Positions 45,216 through 55,072 of a stretch of DNA of 64,000 nucleotides are shown piece after piece; positions within the stretch are counted from its first letter, which is position 1; every line of letters starts with the position of its first letter. The translations under genes were made by a program, and so were the position numbers. Source of the DNA: Brevundimonas naejangsanensis DSM 23858 (lineage in GTDB: Bacteria > Pseudomonadota > Alphaproteobacteria > Caulobacterales > Caulobacteraceae); assembly GCF_000421705.1 (NCBI RefSeq), contig NZ_ATXN01000002.1:1-64000 (forward strand). The letters run 5' to 3'. The notes beneath the pieces were generated by a model. That model saw only the letters and a list, made by a program, of their open reading frames with translations, ran no database searches and was not told the DNA's origin.

Positions 45216-46658
45216 ATGACTGATCTGTCTTCCGCCCTTCATCTCTCGGCTCCCGAACTGACCCTTGCGGTCGGCGGTCTGGTGCTGCTCATGGTCGGCG
45301 CCTTCTCCGGCGAGAAGTCGCCCCGCCTGGTTTCGGGCCTGTCGGTTCTGCTGCTGCTGGCGGCGACGGCGTTGGCTGTCGTCGGCCCGTTGGGTTCGGC
45401 GTTCAACGGGGCCTATGTGGCTGACCCGCTGGCCGTTTACGGCAAGGCGGTGATCTTCCTGTCCGCCGCTGTGGCTGTGGTGCTGGGCGACAGCTGGATG
45501 CACCGCAACAATATCGCCAAGTTCGAGTATCCGATCCTGATCGTGCTGGCCTCGGTCGGCATGGGCATGATGGCCTCGTCAGGCGACCTGATCTCGCTCT
45601 ACATCGGCATCGAGATGCATTCGCTGGCCCTCTATGTTCTGGCCGCCTATCGCCGCGACGACCTGAAGGCTTCGGAAGCCGGTCTGAAGTATTTCGTCCT
45701 GGGCGCCCTGTCGTCGGGCCTGCTGCTGTACGGCGCCAGCCTGATCTACGGTTTCGCCGGTTCGATGCGGTTCGAGGACATCGCCGCCTTCGCCAGCGCC
45801 AACCCCGGCCCGGGCCTGATCTTCGGCCTGGTCTTCCTGATCTGCGGCCTGGCGTTCAAGGTTTCGGCCGCGCCGTTCCACATGTGGACGCCCGACGTCT
45901 ATGAAGGCGCCCCGACGCCGGTCGTGGCCCTGTTCTCGACGGCGCCCAAGGTGGCGGCCATGGTGCTGATCATCCGCGTGCTGGTCGAAGGCTTCGGCCT
46001 GGCCCATGCCCAGTGGGCCCAGGTCGTGATCCTGATCTCGCTGATCAGCTTCGCCGTCGGCGCCTTCGGCGGCCTGATGCAGAAGGACATCCAGCGCCTG
46101 CTGGCCTATTCCTCGATCATCAACATCGGCTACGCCCTGTTGGGTGTGGCGGCGGGCACGCATGTCGGCGTTCAGGCGACCCTGATGTTCATGACCCTGT
46201 ATGTCGTGGATCAGATCGGCTTCTTCGCCATCCTGCTGTCGCTGAGCCGCAATGGCCGTCCGATCCGCAAGATCGCCGACCTGGCGGGCCTGAAGAAGGA
46301 CCGCCCGCTGACCGCCGTGGCCCTGACGATCCTGTCGCTGTCGGCCGTCGGCATTCCGCCGATGTCGGGCTTCTGGGGCAAGTTTTACGTCTTCGGCGCG
46401 GCCGCCGACGCCGGTTACTGGATGGCGGGCGCTGCGGGTCTGGTGGCCTCGGTCGTCGCAGCCTTCTACTACCTGCGCATCATCAAGGTGATCTGGTTCG
46501 ACACGCCGGAGTTCGACGTGACCACGGACAAGGCGCCGGTCAGCGCCCAGTGGATCGGCTGGGCGGCTGCGGCCTTCAGCTTCCCGGTGCTGCTGATCGC
46601 CCTGACCTGGCTGGAGCCGCTGACACGCGCGGCGGCCGCGGGCGTCGGGATCGGATAA
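45216..46658 (+). CDS. nuoN: NADH-quinone oxidoreductase subunit N
   Basis: A 480-residue antiporter-like subunit (ND2 type) with about 14 helices, including IEMHSLALYVLAAY, FKVSAAPFHMWTPDVYEGAPTPVVA and LLAYSSIINIGYALLG. It completes the set of 14 core subunits, A to N, in standard order. birA follows after six bases, probably in the same transcript. Confidence 0.96.
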   Translation: MTDLSSALHLSAPELTLAVGGLVLLMVGAFSGEKSPRLVSGLSVLLLLAATALAVVGPLGSAFNGAYVADPLAVYGKAVIFLSAAVAVVLGDSWMHRNNIAKFEYPILIVLASVGMGMMASSGDLISLYIGIEMHSLALYVLAAYRRDDLKASEAGLKYFVLGALSSGLLLYGASLIYGFAGSMRFEDIAAFASANPGPGLIFGLVFLICGLAFKVSAAPFHMWTPDVYEGAPTPVVALFSTAPKVAAMVLIIRVLVEGFGLAHAQWAQVVILISLISFAVGAFGGLMQKDIQRLLAYSSIINIGYALLGVAAGTHVGVQATLMFMTLYVVDQIGFFAILLSLSRNGRPIRKIADLAGLKKDRPLTAVALTILSLSAVGIPPMSGFWGKFYVFGAAADAGYWMAGAAGLVASVVAAFYYLRIIKVIWFDTPEFDVTTDKAPVSAQWIGWAAAAFSFPVLLIALTWLEPLTRAAAAGVGIG

Positions 46659-46664
46659 GGGGCC

Positions 46665-47411
46665 TTGGCGGCTCCGGTCCTGATCCTCGAAGAGACCGAC
46701 TCCACCAACGCCGAGGCGCGTCGCCGCGCCGAGGCGGGCGAGGTCGGGCCGCTGTGGATCGCGGCCCGGCGTCAAACCGCCGGGCGGGGCCGTCGCGGCC
46801 GCGCCTGGGACAGCCGGGACGGCAATCTGGCCGCGACCCTGCTGCTGACGCTGAACCGCACTCCGGCCGAGGCGGCGCAACTGACCTTCGCCGCTGCGCT
46901 GGCGGTGGCCGATCTTCTGGACCGCTATGTTCCGCCCGCGCTGGTCAGCATAAAATGGCCCAATGACGTACTGCTGGACGGGCGCAAGTCGTCGGGCATC
47001 CTGATCGAATCCGGGCCGTCTCCCAGCGGCGGCCTGTGGTTGGCCGTCGGCATCGGCGTGAACCTGTCCCATGCGCCTGAAGGGACCGAGCGCCCGACCA
47101 CCTGCGTCGCCGAGCACCTGCGTCACGACGTGACCGCTGCGCCGTCGATGGAGGAGGGCGCGAAGGCGCTGGCCGAAACCTTTGACGCCTGGCTGGAACG
47201 CTGGATGCGTCTGGGCTTTCAGCCGGTGCTGGACGCCTGGGTCGCGCGGACGCCGGGCCTGTTCGGGCCGTGCACGGCGCGGCTGAGCCACGAAACCCTG
47301 AGCGGGATCGCCGACGGCGTCGAGGCCGACGGCGCCCTGCGTCTGAAACTGGCGGACGGAAACCTGCGAGTGATCTCTGCGGGCGACGTCTTCTTTGGAG
47401 AGGCCGCCTGA
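46665..47411 (+). CDS. birA: Biotin-[acetyl-CoA-carboxylase] ligase
   Basis: A 248-residue enzyme that activates biotin with ATP and attaches it to the carboxylase carrier protein. The biotinyl-AMP loop [12 protein letters not shown] is at 37-48, and [17 protein letters not shown], with the catalytic Lys97, follows. The N-terminal DNA-binding domain of E. coli BirA is absent, so it is a monofunctional ligase. It starts with TTG behind AAGGGG. The first base of coaX lies in its stop. Confidence 0.93.
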   Translation: MAAPVLILEETDSTNAEARRRAEAGEVGPLWIAARRQTAGRGRRGRAWDSRDGNLAATLLLTLNRTPAEAAQLTFAAALAVADLLDRYVPPALVSIKWPNDVLLDGRKSSGILIESGPSPSGGLWLAVGIGVNLSHAPEGTERPTTCVAEHLRHDVTAAPSMEEGAKALAETFDAWLERWMRLGFQPVLDAWVARTPGLFGPCTARLSHETLSGIADGVEADGALRLKLADGNLRVISAGDVFFGEAA

Positions 47412-48202
47412 TGCTGCTGGCGATCGAGCAAGGCAACACCAACACCCTGTTCGCCGTCCATGACGGTCAGGAGTGGATCTTCCAGTGGCGCACGGCCACC
47501 GATCCCATGCGCACGGCCGATGAATACGCCGTCTGGCTGCATCAGTTGTTCGAGATGCGCGGGCATGGCCTGACGATGGGCGACATGGACGGCTGCATCA
47601 TCTCCAGCGTGGTGCCGCAGTCGATCTTCAACCTGCGCAATCTGGCGCGGCGGTATCTGAGCGTCGAACCCCTGGTGATCGGCGAGAACGTCGAGCTGGG
47701 CATCGAGGTGCGTATCCATAAGCCCAGCGAGGCCGGGGCCGACCGTCTGGTCAACGCCATCGGCGCCTTGCAGGTTTACGAGGGCGACCTGCTGCTGATC
47801 GACAGCGGCACGGCGACGACCTTCGACATCATTTCCGGCGCCAACGGGCAGGGCATGGGCGCCTTTGAGGGCGGTCTGATCGCGCCGGGCATCAATCTGT
47901 CGCTGCAGGCCCTGCACGAGGCGGCGGCCAAGCTGCCGCGCATCGCCATTCAGCGCCCCGAGACCGTGATCGGGCGCGACACCGTCACCTCCATGCAATC
48001 AGGCGTCTTCTGGGGCTATATCGCCCTGATCGAAGGGCTGGTGGACCGCATCAAGGCCGAGTGGGGCAAGCCCATGACGGTTATCGGCACCGGCGGCGTC
48101 GCCTCACTGTTCGAGGGCGCAACTGACTCTATCGACCGGTTCGATCCGGACCTGACCATCCGCGGCCTACTCGAAATCTGGCGGCGGAACTCCCATCTGT
48201 AA
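47411..48202 (+). CDS. coaX: Type III pantothenate kinase
   Basis: A 263-residue kinase that phosphorylates pantothenate, the first step of coenzyme A synthesis. The ASKHA-fold motifs are EQGNTN (6-11), GADRLVNA (109-116) and DSGTATTFD (131-139). The usual motif 1 is DxGNTN; here the first residue is Glu6, which may be a lineage feature. The start is coupled to birA (TGATG). rnj follows after six bases. Confidence 0.93.
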   Translation: MLLAIEQGNTNTLFAVHDGQEWIFQWRTATDPMRTADEYAVWLHQLFEMRGHGLTMGDMDGCIISSVVPQSIFNLRNLARRYLSVEPLVIGENVELGIEVRIHKPSEAGADRLVNAIGALQVYEGDLLLIDSGTATTFDIISGANGQGMGAFEGGLIAPGINLSLQALHEAAAKLPRIAIQRPETVIGRDTVTSMQSGVFWGYIALIEGLVDRIKAEWGKPMTVIGTGGVASLFEGATDSIDRFDPDLTIRGLLEIWRRNSHL

Positions 48203-48208
48203 GGCCGT

Positions 48209-49885
48209 ATGACTAAGAAAAATCAAAACGACGAACTCGTCTTCCTGCCGCTGGGCGGCTCGAACGAGGTCGGAATGAACCTGAACGCCTATGGCTTCGG
48301 CCCGGCGCATGATCGCAAATGGATCATCGTCGACGTTGGCGTGACCTTTGGCGACCAGTCCACGCCGGGCGTGGACGTGATCGTGCCCGATCCGACCTTC
48401 CTGGAAGGCGAGAACATCCTCGGCATCGTGCTGACGCACGCGCACGAGGATCACATTGGCGCCCTGGGCTGGCTGTGGCCCCGTATTCAGGCGCCGCTGT
48501 ACGCCACGCCTTTCACCGCCTTCCTGATCCGCGAGAAGCTGCGTGACGCCGGCATCTATGAAGATGTCGAACTGATCGAGGCGCCGCTGGGCTCGACCGT
48601 GAACCTTGGCCCGTTCGAGGTGACATACGTCACCATCACCCACTCGATCGCCGAGCCGAACGGCCTGGCCATCAAGACGCCGCTGGGCACCGTGCTGCAC
48701 ACCGGCGACTGGAAGATCGACAACGATCCGGTCGTGGGCGAACGCACCGACGTGGACTTCATCCAGAAGCTGGGCGACGAAGGCGTCCTGGCGATGGTGT
48801 GCGACTCCACCAACGTCTTCGTCGACGGCGTCGCCGGGTCCGAGGGCGAGGTGAAGGTCAAGCTGGCCGAGCTGATCAGCGGTTTGAAGGGTCGGGTCGC
48901 GGTCGGCTGCTTCGCCTCCAACGTCGCGCGCATGGACAGCGTGATCCGCGCCGCCGAGGCCGCCGGGCGCCGTGTGGCGCTGGCCGGTCGCTCGATGCAC
49001 CGCATCACCGCCGCCGCCAAGTCGGTCGGCATGTTGAGCGACCTGAAGCCCTTCCTGTCGGAGCAGGAGGCCAAGATCTGGCCGGCGGACGAGATCCTGT
49101 ACCTGTGCACCGGCAGCCAGGGCGAGGTGCGCGCCGCCCTCTCGCGTGTGGCCGAAGGAACGCATCCCTTCATCAAGCTGGGGCAGGGGGATCACTGCAT
49201 CTTCTCGTCGCGCGTCATCCCCGGCAACGAACTGGCCATCGGCCGTCTGCAGGACAAGATGGCCGAGCGCGGGGTGCGCATCTACACTGAGAAGGATCAT
49301 CCCGGCATCCACGTCTCGGGCCACCCGTGCCGTGACGAACTGCGCCAGATGTATCAGTGGGCCCGGCCGCAGATCGCGGTGCCGACCCATGGCATGCGCC
49401 GTCACCTGATCGAGCACGGCAATCTGGCCAAGGACATGCAGGTGCCGGAGACGGTGACGCCGCGCAACGGCGACATGGTGCGCCTGGCGCCCGGACCGGC
49501 GGCCATCATCGACGAAGTGCCCTCGGGCCGTCTGTTCGTCGACGGCGGCATGCTGGTCGAGGAGGGCGGCGAGGCCCTGCGCGAGCGCAAGCACGCCGCC
49601 AGCAACGGCATCCTGATCGTCAGCTTCGCTCTGGATAAGCGCGGCCGGATCGCCAGCGACATCGACGTGCGCGGCATCGGCCTGCCCGGCGACGCGGACC
49701 GTCCGCTGGGCGATGTTCTGGACGACATGGCCGAGCGTGTCGAGAACACGGTGCGCGGCCTGAAGGGTGAGGCTCTGGAAGACGAGATGGTCATCGAACA
49801 GGCCGTCAGCCGGACGCTGAAGAAGGCCAGCCAGCAGATCTGGGATCGCCGTCCCATCGTCGAAACCGTGGTGCTGAGGCTCTGA
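48209..49885 (+). CDS. rnj: Ribonuclease J
   Basis: A 558-residue metallo-beta-lactamase/beta-CASP ribonuclease that cuts RNA internally and degrades it from the 5' end. The zinc motif is HAHEDH (His77, His79, Asp81, His82), with HTGDWKID, then beta-CASP blocks including VGCFASNVARMDSV and GSQGEVRAAL, and SGHPCRDELRQM near residue 370. The C-terminal domain is complete. In alphaproteobacteria RNase J works in rRNA and mRNA processing. It overlaps the DUF3088 gene by one base. Confidence 0.95.
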   Translation: MTKKNQNDELVFLPLGGSNEVGMNLNAYGFGPAHDRKWIIVDVGVTFGDQSTPGVDVIVPDPTFLEGENILGIVLTHAHEDHIGALGWLWPRIQAPLYATPFTAFLIREKLRDAGIYEDVELIEAPLGSTVNLGPFEVTYVTITHSIAEPNGLAIKTPLGTVLHTGDWKIDNDPVVGERTDVDFIQKLGDEGVLAMVCDSTNVFVDGVAGSEGEVKVKLAELISGLKGRVAVGCFASNVARMDSVIRAAEAAGRRVALAGRSMHRITAAAKSVGMLSDLKPFLSEQEAKIWPADEILYLCTGSQGEVRAALSRVAEGTHPFIKLGQGDHCIFSSRVIPGNELAIGRLQDKMAERGVRIYTEKDHPGIHVSGHPCRDELRQMYQWARPQIAVPTHGMRRHLIEHGNLAKDMQVPETVTPRNGDMVRLAPGPAAIIDEVPSGRLFVDGGMLVEEGGEALRERKHAASNGILIVSFALDKRGRIASDIDVRGIGLPGDADRPLGDVLDDMAERVENTVRGLKGEALEDEMVIEQAVSRTLKKASQQIWDRRPIVETVVLRL

Positions 49886-50223
49886 TGGCGGATCGTCTGT
49901 ATCTGCTGAATCCGGATTGGTTCGACGATCAGGGCGGGCCGTGGTTCTGCCCGCCCGGCGCGCGGATCGAAGGCGTTCTGGGCCTGTATCCGCGCCTGCG
50001 CGAGCACCTGACCGTGACCTATCTGGATCACCCGTGTCCGCGCCCGGCCGTAATCGCCGAAGTGGGGGAGGCGAACCAGAGCTGTCCCCTGCTGGTGCTG
50101 GACGGCGAGTTCGACTGGCCGGATGCTCAGGTCAGCGAGGAAACGGGCGCGCGCTTCCTGCAGGACGACGACATCCTGCCCTACTGGACCGCGCGCTACG
50201 GCATCGGGCGGCCGCATCCGTAA
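49885..50223 (+). CDS. DUF3088 family protein
   Basis: A 112-residue protein matching the DUF3088 pattern: LYLLNPDWFDDQGGPWFCPPGARIEG at the N-terminus, then a thioredoxin-like alternation of strands and helices (LTVTYLDHPCPRPAVIAEVGE, CPLLVLDGEFDW) and FLQDDDILPYWTARYGIGRPHP at the end. The fold suggests a glutaredoxin or glutathione-transferase-like domain, but the function is unknown. Its start overlaps the rnj stop by one base, so it is co-expressed. Confidence 0.8.
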   Translation: MADRLYLLNPDWFDDQGGPWFCPPGARIEGVLGLYPRLREHLTVTYLDHPCPRPAVIAEVGEANQSCPLLVLDGEFDWPDAQVSEETGARFLQDDDILPYWTARYGIGRPHP

Positions 50224-50230
50224 CCGATGT

Positions 50231-50390
50231 TCCCTTCTCCCGGTGGGAGAAGGTGGCCCGAAGGACCGGATGAGGGTTCCGGCCGATGTCGGCGAAAGCC
50301 GTTGCAATACGGCTCCGAACCCTCACCCTTTTGCTTAGCGGATCGCCTTCGGCTCTCCGAAGCTCAAGCCCTCTCCCATCGGGAGAGGGT
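50231..50390. repeat. Paired-hairpin intergenic repeat
   Basis: Two hairpins, CCTTCTCCC-GGT-GGGAGAAGG (50233-50253) and CCCTCTCCC-ATC-GGGAGAGGG (50369-50389), flank inner complements GATGAGGGTTC and GAACCCTCACC. This resembles dispersed repeats common in Caulobacterales and may also terminate the two convergent genes beside it. Confidence 0.6.
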
Positions 50391-50391
50391 G

Positions 50392-50745
50392 TTAGAGTGT
50401 GACCTTGCGATAGTTGTCGCGGTCCAGGTTTCCGATTTCGACCGAGATCTGGCGTGGGCCGTCATAGGGCGAGACGCCCGCCAGCAACGCGGCCTGGACA
50501 GCTTCGCCCAGCGCAGTCTTCTGTTCCTGGGTGCGGCCGCTGAGGATGCGCAGGTCGCAGTGGACCATCGCCTGCTCCGGGGAGCCGTCGGCGATGATCA
50601 GATTTTCGCAGCGGACGATGCGGGTCTTGCAGGCCGGCAGGGTCGCGCCGACCATGTCGACACAGAGGCGATGAATCTCCAGCGCCAGGGCGCGCCAGTC
50701 GGTCGCGTCGAAATGGGTGGAGTGTTCCAGCGTAATCTGTGGCAT
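50392..50745 (-). CDS. CHMI-like tautomerase
   Basis: A 117-residue member of the 5-carboxymethyl-2-hydroxymuconate delta-isomerase family of the tautomerase superfamily. After removal of Met the N-terminal Pro (MPQITLEHS) is the expected catalytic base. The C-terminal block QISVEIGNLDRDNYRKVTL fits HpaF-like proteins. In E. coli C this enzyme acts in homoprotocatechuate breakdown; no such pathway is next to this gene, so the substrate may differ. It runs opposite to its neighbours. Confidence 0.82.
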   Translation of the reverse strand: MPQITLEHSTHFDATDWRALALEIHRLCVDMVGATLPACKTRIVRCENLIIADGSPEQAMVHCDLRILSGRTQEQKTALGEAVQAALLAGVSPYDGPRQISVEIGNLDRDNYRKVTL

Positions 50746-50819
50746 TCAGGGCGTCCTTGTTGCGGAGCCCCTCCTTATCGCTCCGCGACGATGATTGCGA
50801 TGAACGGACTTTAGAGACG

Positions 50820-51086
50820 ATGCCCCTTGGCCCCTTCACCCTGATCGCCACTTTCCTGACGGTGTGGTGGATCGTCCTGTTCGCCATTCTGCCGCTGGGG
50901 ATGTCTGATCAGGTCAAGGATCCGCCGACGGACGGCACCCAGTGGGGCGCGCCGAAGAATCCGAACCTCAAGAAGAAGTTCATCACCACGACCTGGGTGT
51001 CGGTCATCGTCTGGCTGGTGATCGTCGCCTTCGTCTGGATCGGCTGGACCCCTGTTCCCGACATCACCCACGCGAACGCGCTCTAG
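50820..51086 (+). CDS. DUF1467 family membrane protein
   Basis: An 88-residue inner-membrane protein with two helices (FTLIATFLTVWWIVLFAILP and WVSVIVWLVIVAFVWIGW) and a short loop with the motif DQVKDPPTDGTQWGAPKNP, typical of the alphaproteobacterial DUF1467 family. It is usually found upstream of proS and lolC, as here. The role is unknown; its context suggests the cell envelope. Confidence 0.85.
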   Translation: MPLGPFTLIATFLTVWWIVLFAILPLGMSDQVKDPPTDGTQWGAPKNPNLKKKFITTTWVSVIVWLVIVAFVWIGWTPVPDITHANAL

Positions 51087-51146
51087 CTTTCGCCCCCTTC
51101 GCCCGGTTAAACCTCGGGCCTGACTGAATTTGCCGAGAAACGTCCA

Positions 51147-52463
51147 ATGCGCCTGTCGCGCTACTTCCTGCCTATCCTGAAAGAAGCCCCCTCCGACGCC
51201 CAGATCGTGTCGCATCAGCTGATGCTGCGCGCGGGCATGATCAAGCAGGAGGCCGCCGGCATCTACGCCTGGCTGCCGTTGGGCCTGCGGGTGCTGCGCA
51301 AGATCGAGAACATCGTGCGTGAGGAGCAGGTCAAGGCCGGAGCCGTCGAGCTGCTGATGCCGACGCTGCAACTGGCCGACCTGTGGCGCGAGAGCGGCCG
51401 CTACGACGCCTATGGCCCGGAGATGCTGCGCATCACCGACCGCCACGAGCGCGAGCTGCTGTACGGGCCGACCAATGAGGAGATGGTCACCGACATCTTC
51501 CGCGGCTTTGTGAAGTCGTACAAATCCCTGCCGCTGAACCTCTTCCACATCCAGTGGAAGTTCCGCGACGAGCGCCGTCCTCGCTTCGGCGTCATGCGGG
51601 GCCGCGAGTTCCTGATGAAGGACGCCTATTCCTTCGACATCGACGAGGCGTCCGCGCGCATCGCCTATAAGCGGATGTTCACGGCCTATCTGAACACCTT
51701 CGCCCGTCTGGGCCTGAAGGCGGTTCCGATGCGCGCCGACACCGGCCCCATCGGCGGCGACCTGAGCCACGAGTTCATCGTCCTGGCCGAGACCGGCGAG
51801 AGCGAGGTCTTCTGCGACCGCAAGCTGGTCGAGATGGCCCCGCCGGGCCACGATCTCAGCGTCGAGCAACTGGAAGGCGTGTTCAACGATCGCACCGCCC
51901 TGTACGCCGCGACCGAGGAAATGCACGACGCGGCCCAGTTCGAGACCCAGACCGCCGAGGGCGACCGCCTGTCGGCGCGCGGCATCGAAGTCGGCCACAT
52001 CTTCTATTTCGGCACCAAATATTCGGCGGCGATGAAGGCCAATGTCCAGGGGCCGGACGGCAAGGACGCGCCGGTCCACATGGGCAGCTACGGCGTCGGC
52101 GTCTCGCGCCTGCTGGGCGCCATCATCGAGGCCAGCCACGACGCTGGCGGCATCATCTGGCCGGACTCGGTCGCCCCGTTCGACGTGGTGGTGATCAACC
52201 TGCGCGCCAGCGACGAGGCCGTCTCGACCGCGTGCGAAGAGGCCGTGGCCAAGCTGGAAGCGGCGGGCAAGGACGTGCTCTACGACGATACGGACGAGCG
52301 TCCGGGCGGCAAGTTCGCCACCGCCGACCTGATCGGCGTGCCGTGGCAGCTGACCATCGGACCCAAAGGCCTGGCCGAGGGCGTGGTCGAACTGAAGCGT
52401 CGCGCCACCGGCGAGAAGCAGAGCCTGTCGCTGGACGCCGCCCTGGAGCTGCTCACGAAATGA
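51147..52463 (+). CDS. proS: Prolyl-tRNA synthetase
   Basis: A 438-residue class II synthetase charging tRNA with proline. It begins [15 protein letters not shown]; motif 2 is [25 protein letters not shown] and motif 3 is [16 protein letters not shown], followed by the anticodon-binding domain. At about 440 residues it is the short alphaproteobacterial type, lacking the inserted editing domain of the E. coli enzyme. It overlaps lolC by 4 bases. Confidence 0.96.
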   Translation: MRLSRYFLPILKEAPSDAQIVSHQLMLRAGMIKQEAAGIYAWLPLGLRVLRKIENIVREEQVKAGAVELLMPTLQLADLWRESGRYDAYGPEMLRITDRHERELLYGPTNEEMVTDIFRGFVKSYKSLPLNLFHIQWKFRDERRPRFGVMRGREFLMKDAYSFDIDEASARIAYKRMFTAYLNTFARLGLKAVPMRADTGPIGGDLSHEFIVLAETGESEVFCDRKLVEMAPPGHDLSVEQLEGVFNDRTALYAATEEMHDAAQFETQTAEGDRLSARGIEVGHIFYFGTKYSAAMKANVQGPDGKDAPVHMGSYGVGVSRLLGAIIEASHDAGGIIWPDSVAPFDVVVINLRASDEAVSTACEEAVAKLEAAGKDVLYDDTDERPGGKFATADLIGVPWQLTIGPKGLAEGVVELKRRATGEKQSLSLDAALELLTK

Positions 52464-53773
52464 CCGACGCCGCGACGGCTGCCGCTCCGCCGCCCGCATC
52501 GAAAGGGTCCGGCCCGTTTTCCAGCTGGGAGATCGGGCTGGCGCTCCGCTATCTACGCGCCAAGCGCAAACAGGGCGGGGTGGCGCTGATCGCCATGATC
52601 AGCTTCATCGGCATCATGTTGGCCGTCGCCGTGCTGATCAGCGTCATGAGCATCATGGCGGGTTTTCGCGGCACCCTGATGGACCGTATCCTGTCGTTCA
52701 ACGGCCATATGTATGTGCAGGGGCCGGTGCTCTATGCGCCTGATCGCGACGCTGCGCTGAAGCGGATCGGCGACGTGCCGGGCGTCGTCTCGGTGACGCC
52801 TTTGACCGAAAGCCCCGCCATGTTCCGCGCGGGCAATCTGGCGACCGGCGGCATGGTGCGCGGCGTAAGGCCTCAGGACCTGGCCTCGATGAAGTTCGTC
52901 TTTGAAAGCCTGAGCCCTGAGGCACGCGAGCGTTTCGGTAATGGCGAATACGGCGGCGACCACGTCCTGATCGGCAAGACGTTGGCTGAGGAAGCCGGGC
53001 TGCGCGAAGGCGATCCGATCTCGCTCTACACCCCCACCGGCGCCGACAGCGCCTTCGGCAATCTGGGCGGGCTGGAGAAGACCTATATCGTCGGCGGCGT
53101 CTATACGTCGGGCGCAGCGGATTACGACCGGGCCTTCATCTTCATGCCGCTGGAGCAGGCTCAGCTCTTCTTCGGCAAGGATGGCGTCTGGGACATCATC
53201 GAGATGAAGGTGGCCGAGCCGGACAAGGTCGAGAGCCTGCTGACGCCGGTCCAGCACGCCGCTGGGCCGGGCAATGCGGTCACCGACTGGCGCAACCGCC
53301 AAGCCGCGATCTGGGGCGCGCTTCAGGTCGAGCGCACGGCCATGAGCATCATCCTGGGCATGGTGGTCGCCATCGCCGCGATGAACATCATCAGCGGCAT
53401 CGTCATGCTGGTGAAGAACAAGACGCGCGACATCGCCATCCTGCGGACCGTGGGCGCCAGCCAGTCGTCCATCCTGCGCATATTCTTCATTTCGGGCGCA
53501 GCCATCGGCATCGGCGGCACGATCGCGGGTCTGGTGCTGGGCCTGCTGTTCTGCTGGAACATCGGCGCGATCCAGCATTTCCTGGAGGGACTGCTGGGCG
53601 TCCAGTTGTTCAACGCCGAGGTCTATATGCTCGATTCCGTCCCGGCCAAGGTCGATCTGTGGGACGTGGTCGGGGTGACCGTCTTCTCCTTCTTCATGAG
53701 CTGCCTGGCTAGCCTGCCGCCGTCGTGGACCGCGTCGCGCATCGATCCGGTGGAGGCCCTACGCTTTGAATAG
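52460..53773 (+). CDS. lolC: LolC/LolE-type lipoprotein-release permease
   Basis: A 437-residue inner-membrane protein with four helices: one near residue 45, followed by a large periplasmic domain (about 70-290), and three near the C-terminus. The N-terminal [28 protein letters not shown] and the C-terminal [15 protein letters not shown] are family marks. With LolD it extracts lipoproteins from the inner membrane for transfer to LolA. A single permease probably acts as a homodimer (LolF-like). It overlaps lolD by 8 bases. Confidence 0.92.
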   Translation: MTDAATAAAPPPASKGSGPFSSWEIGLALRYLRAKRKQGGVALIAMISFIGIMLAVAVLISVMSIMAGFRGTLMDRILSFNGHMYVQGPVLYAPDRDAALKRIGDVPGVVSVTPLTESPAMFRAGNLATGGMVRGVRPQDLASMKFVFESLSPEARERFGNGEYGGDHVLIGKTLAEEAGLREGDPISLYTPTGADSAFGNLGGLEKTYIVGGVYTSGAADYDRAFIFMPLEQAQLFFGKDGVWDIIEMKVAEPDKVESLLTPVQHAAGPGNAVTDWRNRQAAIWGALQVERTAMSIILGMVVAIAAMNIISGIVMLVKNKTRDIAILRTVGASQSSILRIFFISGAAIGIGGTIAGLVLGLLFCWNIGAIQHFLEGLLGVQLFNAEVYMLDSVPAKVDLWDVVGVTVFSFFMSCLASLPPSWTASRIDPVEALRFE

Positions 53774-54509
53774 GCTGCTGAAGAAGAAGCCGACCGTGAC
53801 GACGGAGACCAACGGCGCCATCCTGTCGCTGCGCGGGGTGACGCGCACCTATCCGACGGCTCAGGGCGGGTTGACTGTGCTCAAGGGCGTCGACCTGGAG
53901 GTCATGCCGGGCGAGGTCGTAGGCCTCATCGGTCCGTCTGGTTCGGGCAAGTCCAGCCTGCTGCACGCGGCGGGCCTGCTGGAGCGGCCGACCAGCGGCC
54001 AGGTGCTGATTGACGGCGAGGATGTGGGCGGGCTGGACGAGAGGGCGCGTACCCGTCTGCGGCTGCATCGAATTGGTTTCGTCTATCAATTCCACCATCT
54101 GCTGCCGGAATTTGATGCTTTGGACAATGTCGCCCTTCCCATGCGGATTGCGGGCGTGCGGGAAGGGGAGGCACGTCGCCGTGCGACCGAGCAACTGACC
54201 GCGCTCGGCCTCGGCCAGCGTATCACGCACCAGCCGGCGCAACTGTCGGGCGGCGAACAGCAGCGCGTCGCCATCGCCCGCGCCCTGGCCAACAGCCCGC
54301 GCCTGCTGCTGGCGGACGAGCCGACCGGCAATCTGGACCCCGTCACCAGCCAGGCTGTGTTCGAGGCCCTGCGTGAACTGGCCAAGACCACGGGCGTCGC
54401 CGCCCTGATCGCCACGCACAACATGGAACTGGCCGGCCACATGGACCGCGTCTTCGCCCTCAAGGACGGCCATCTGGAACAGCGCGCCGCCGAAAGTCAG
54501 ACCTATTAG
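53766..54509 (+). CDS. lolD: Lipoprotein-releasing ATPase
   Basis: A 247-residue ABC ATPase powering lipoprotein release. Walker A is GPSGSGKS (56-63), the Q loop is in VYQFHHLLPEFDALDNV, the signature is LSGGEQQ (160-166) and Walker B is LLLADEP (180-186). The FHHLLPEF block is typical of LolD and MacB-type ATPases. The start is taken as the TTG at 53766; a GTG at 53796 is an alternative. It meets the leftward BLUF-like gene tail to tail. Confidence 0.93.
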   Translation: MNRLLKKKPTVTTETNGAILSLRGVTRTYPTAQGGLTVLKGVDLEVMPGEVVGLIGPSGSGKSSLLHAAGLLERPTSGQVLIDGEDVGGLDERARTRLRLHRIGFVYQFHHLLPEFDALDNVALPMRIAGVREGEARRRATEQLTALGLGQRITHQPAQLSGGEQQRVAIARALANSPRLLLADEPTGNLDPVTSQAVFEALRELAKTTGVAALIATHNMELAGHMDRVFALKDGHLEQRAAESQTY

Positions 54510-54991
54510 GAGACGACAAGCCTGTTCGTGGGCGTGAGCGCGGTCCGATAGGGCTGCATCACCCATCGCATGGCGGCCGCGCCGAGCAGTGGCGGGATAT
54601 CGCCATAGGCGGGGGCGTCAGGACGAAGAGCCTGCTGCAGGGCCAGAATCTCTTCGGACATCAGAACCGGTTGTGACAGGGCCAGCACGCGCTGAACGCG
54701 GAAACGAATGGTCTCTCGCCAGGCTTCGTGCGTCACGGCCTGACAGGGACTGACGGTCAGCAGGCGGAGGAAATCATCCAGCGCCGCCGGGCCGCCTTCC
54801 ATTGCGTAGATGATGAGGTCATCGACCGTGACCATGACGCCGGCGAGATTCAGGCTGCGGGCTTGGTCGCGGCGCATATCGGTCAGCGCGGGCCAGCGTG
54901 CGCTGTCAATGAAGCCGCAGGCCGGGCGGGCTAGAAAAACAGCGCTTTGCAGCACGTCGAACCTTCCCGTCTCGTAGCGTGACCGAGACAT
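54506..54991 (-). CDS. Degenerate BLUF-like protein
   Basis: A 161-residue protein whose first 100 residues align with a BLUF blue-light sensor domain. FIDSARWPALTDMRRDQARS matches the region before the flavin helix, and LNLAGVMVTVDDLIIYAMEG matches the usual LGITGLLLYRDGRFLQVLEG without gaps. The Gln that is essential for the photocycle is Tyr here, so it may not sense light. A helical tail follows. It faces a FixJ-type response regulator gene across 80 bases, which suggests a shared regulatory task. Confidence 0.55.
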   Translation of the reverse strand: MSRSRYETGRFDVLQSAVFLARPACGFIDSARWPALTDMRRDQARSLNLAGVMVTVDDLIIYAMEGGPAALDDFLRLLTVSPCQAVTHEAWRETIRFRVQRVLALSQPVLMSEEILALQQALRPDAPAYGDIPPLLGAAAMRWVMQPYRTALTPTNRLVVS

Positions 54992-55072
54992 CGATCGGCG
55001 ATGAGAAGAAGCGGATCAACTGCGTGGGAATACGAGGTTTTCACGTGGGAAAGCTTGCGTATTTTCAAATGT

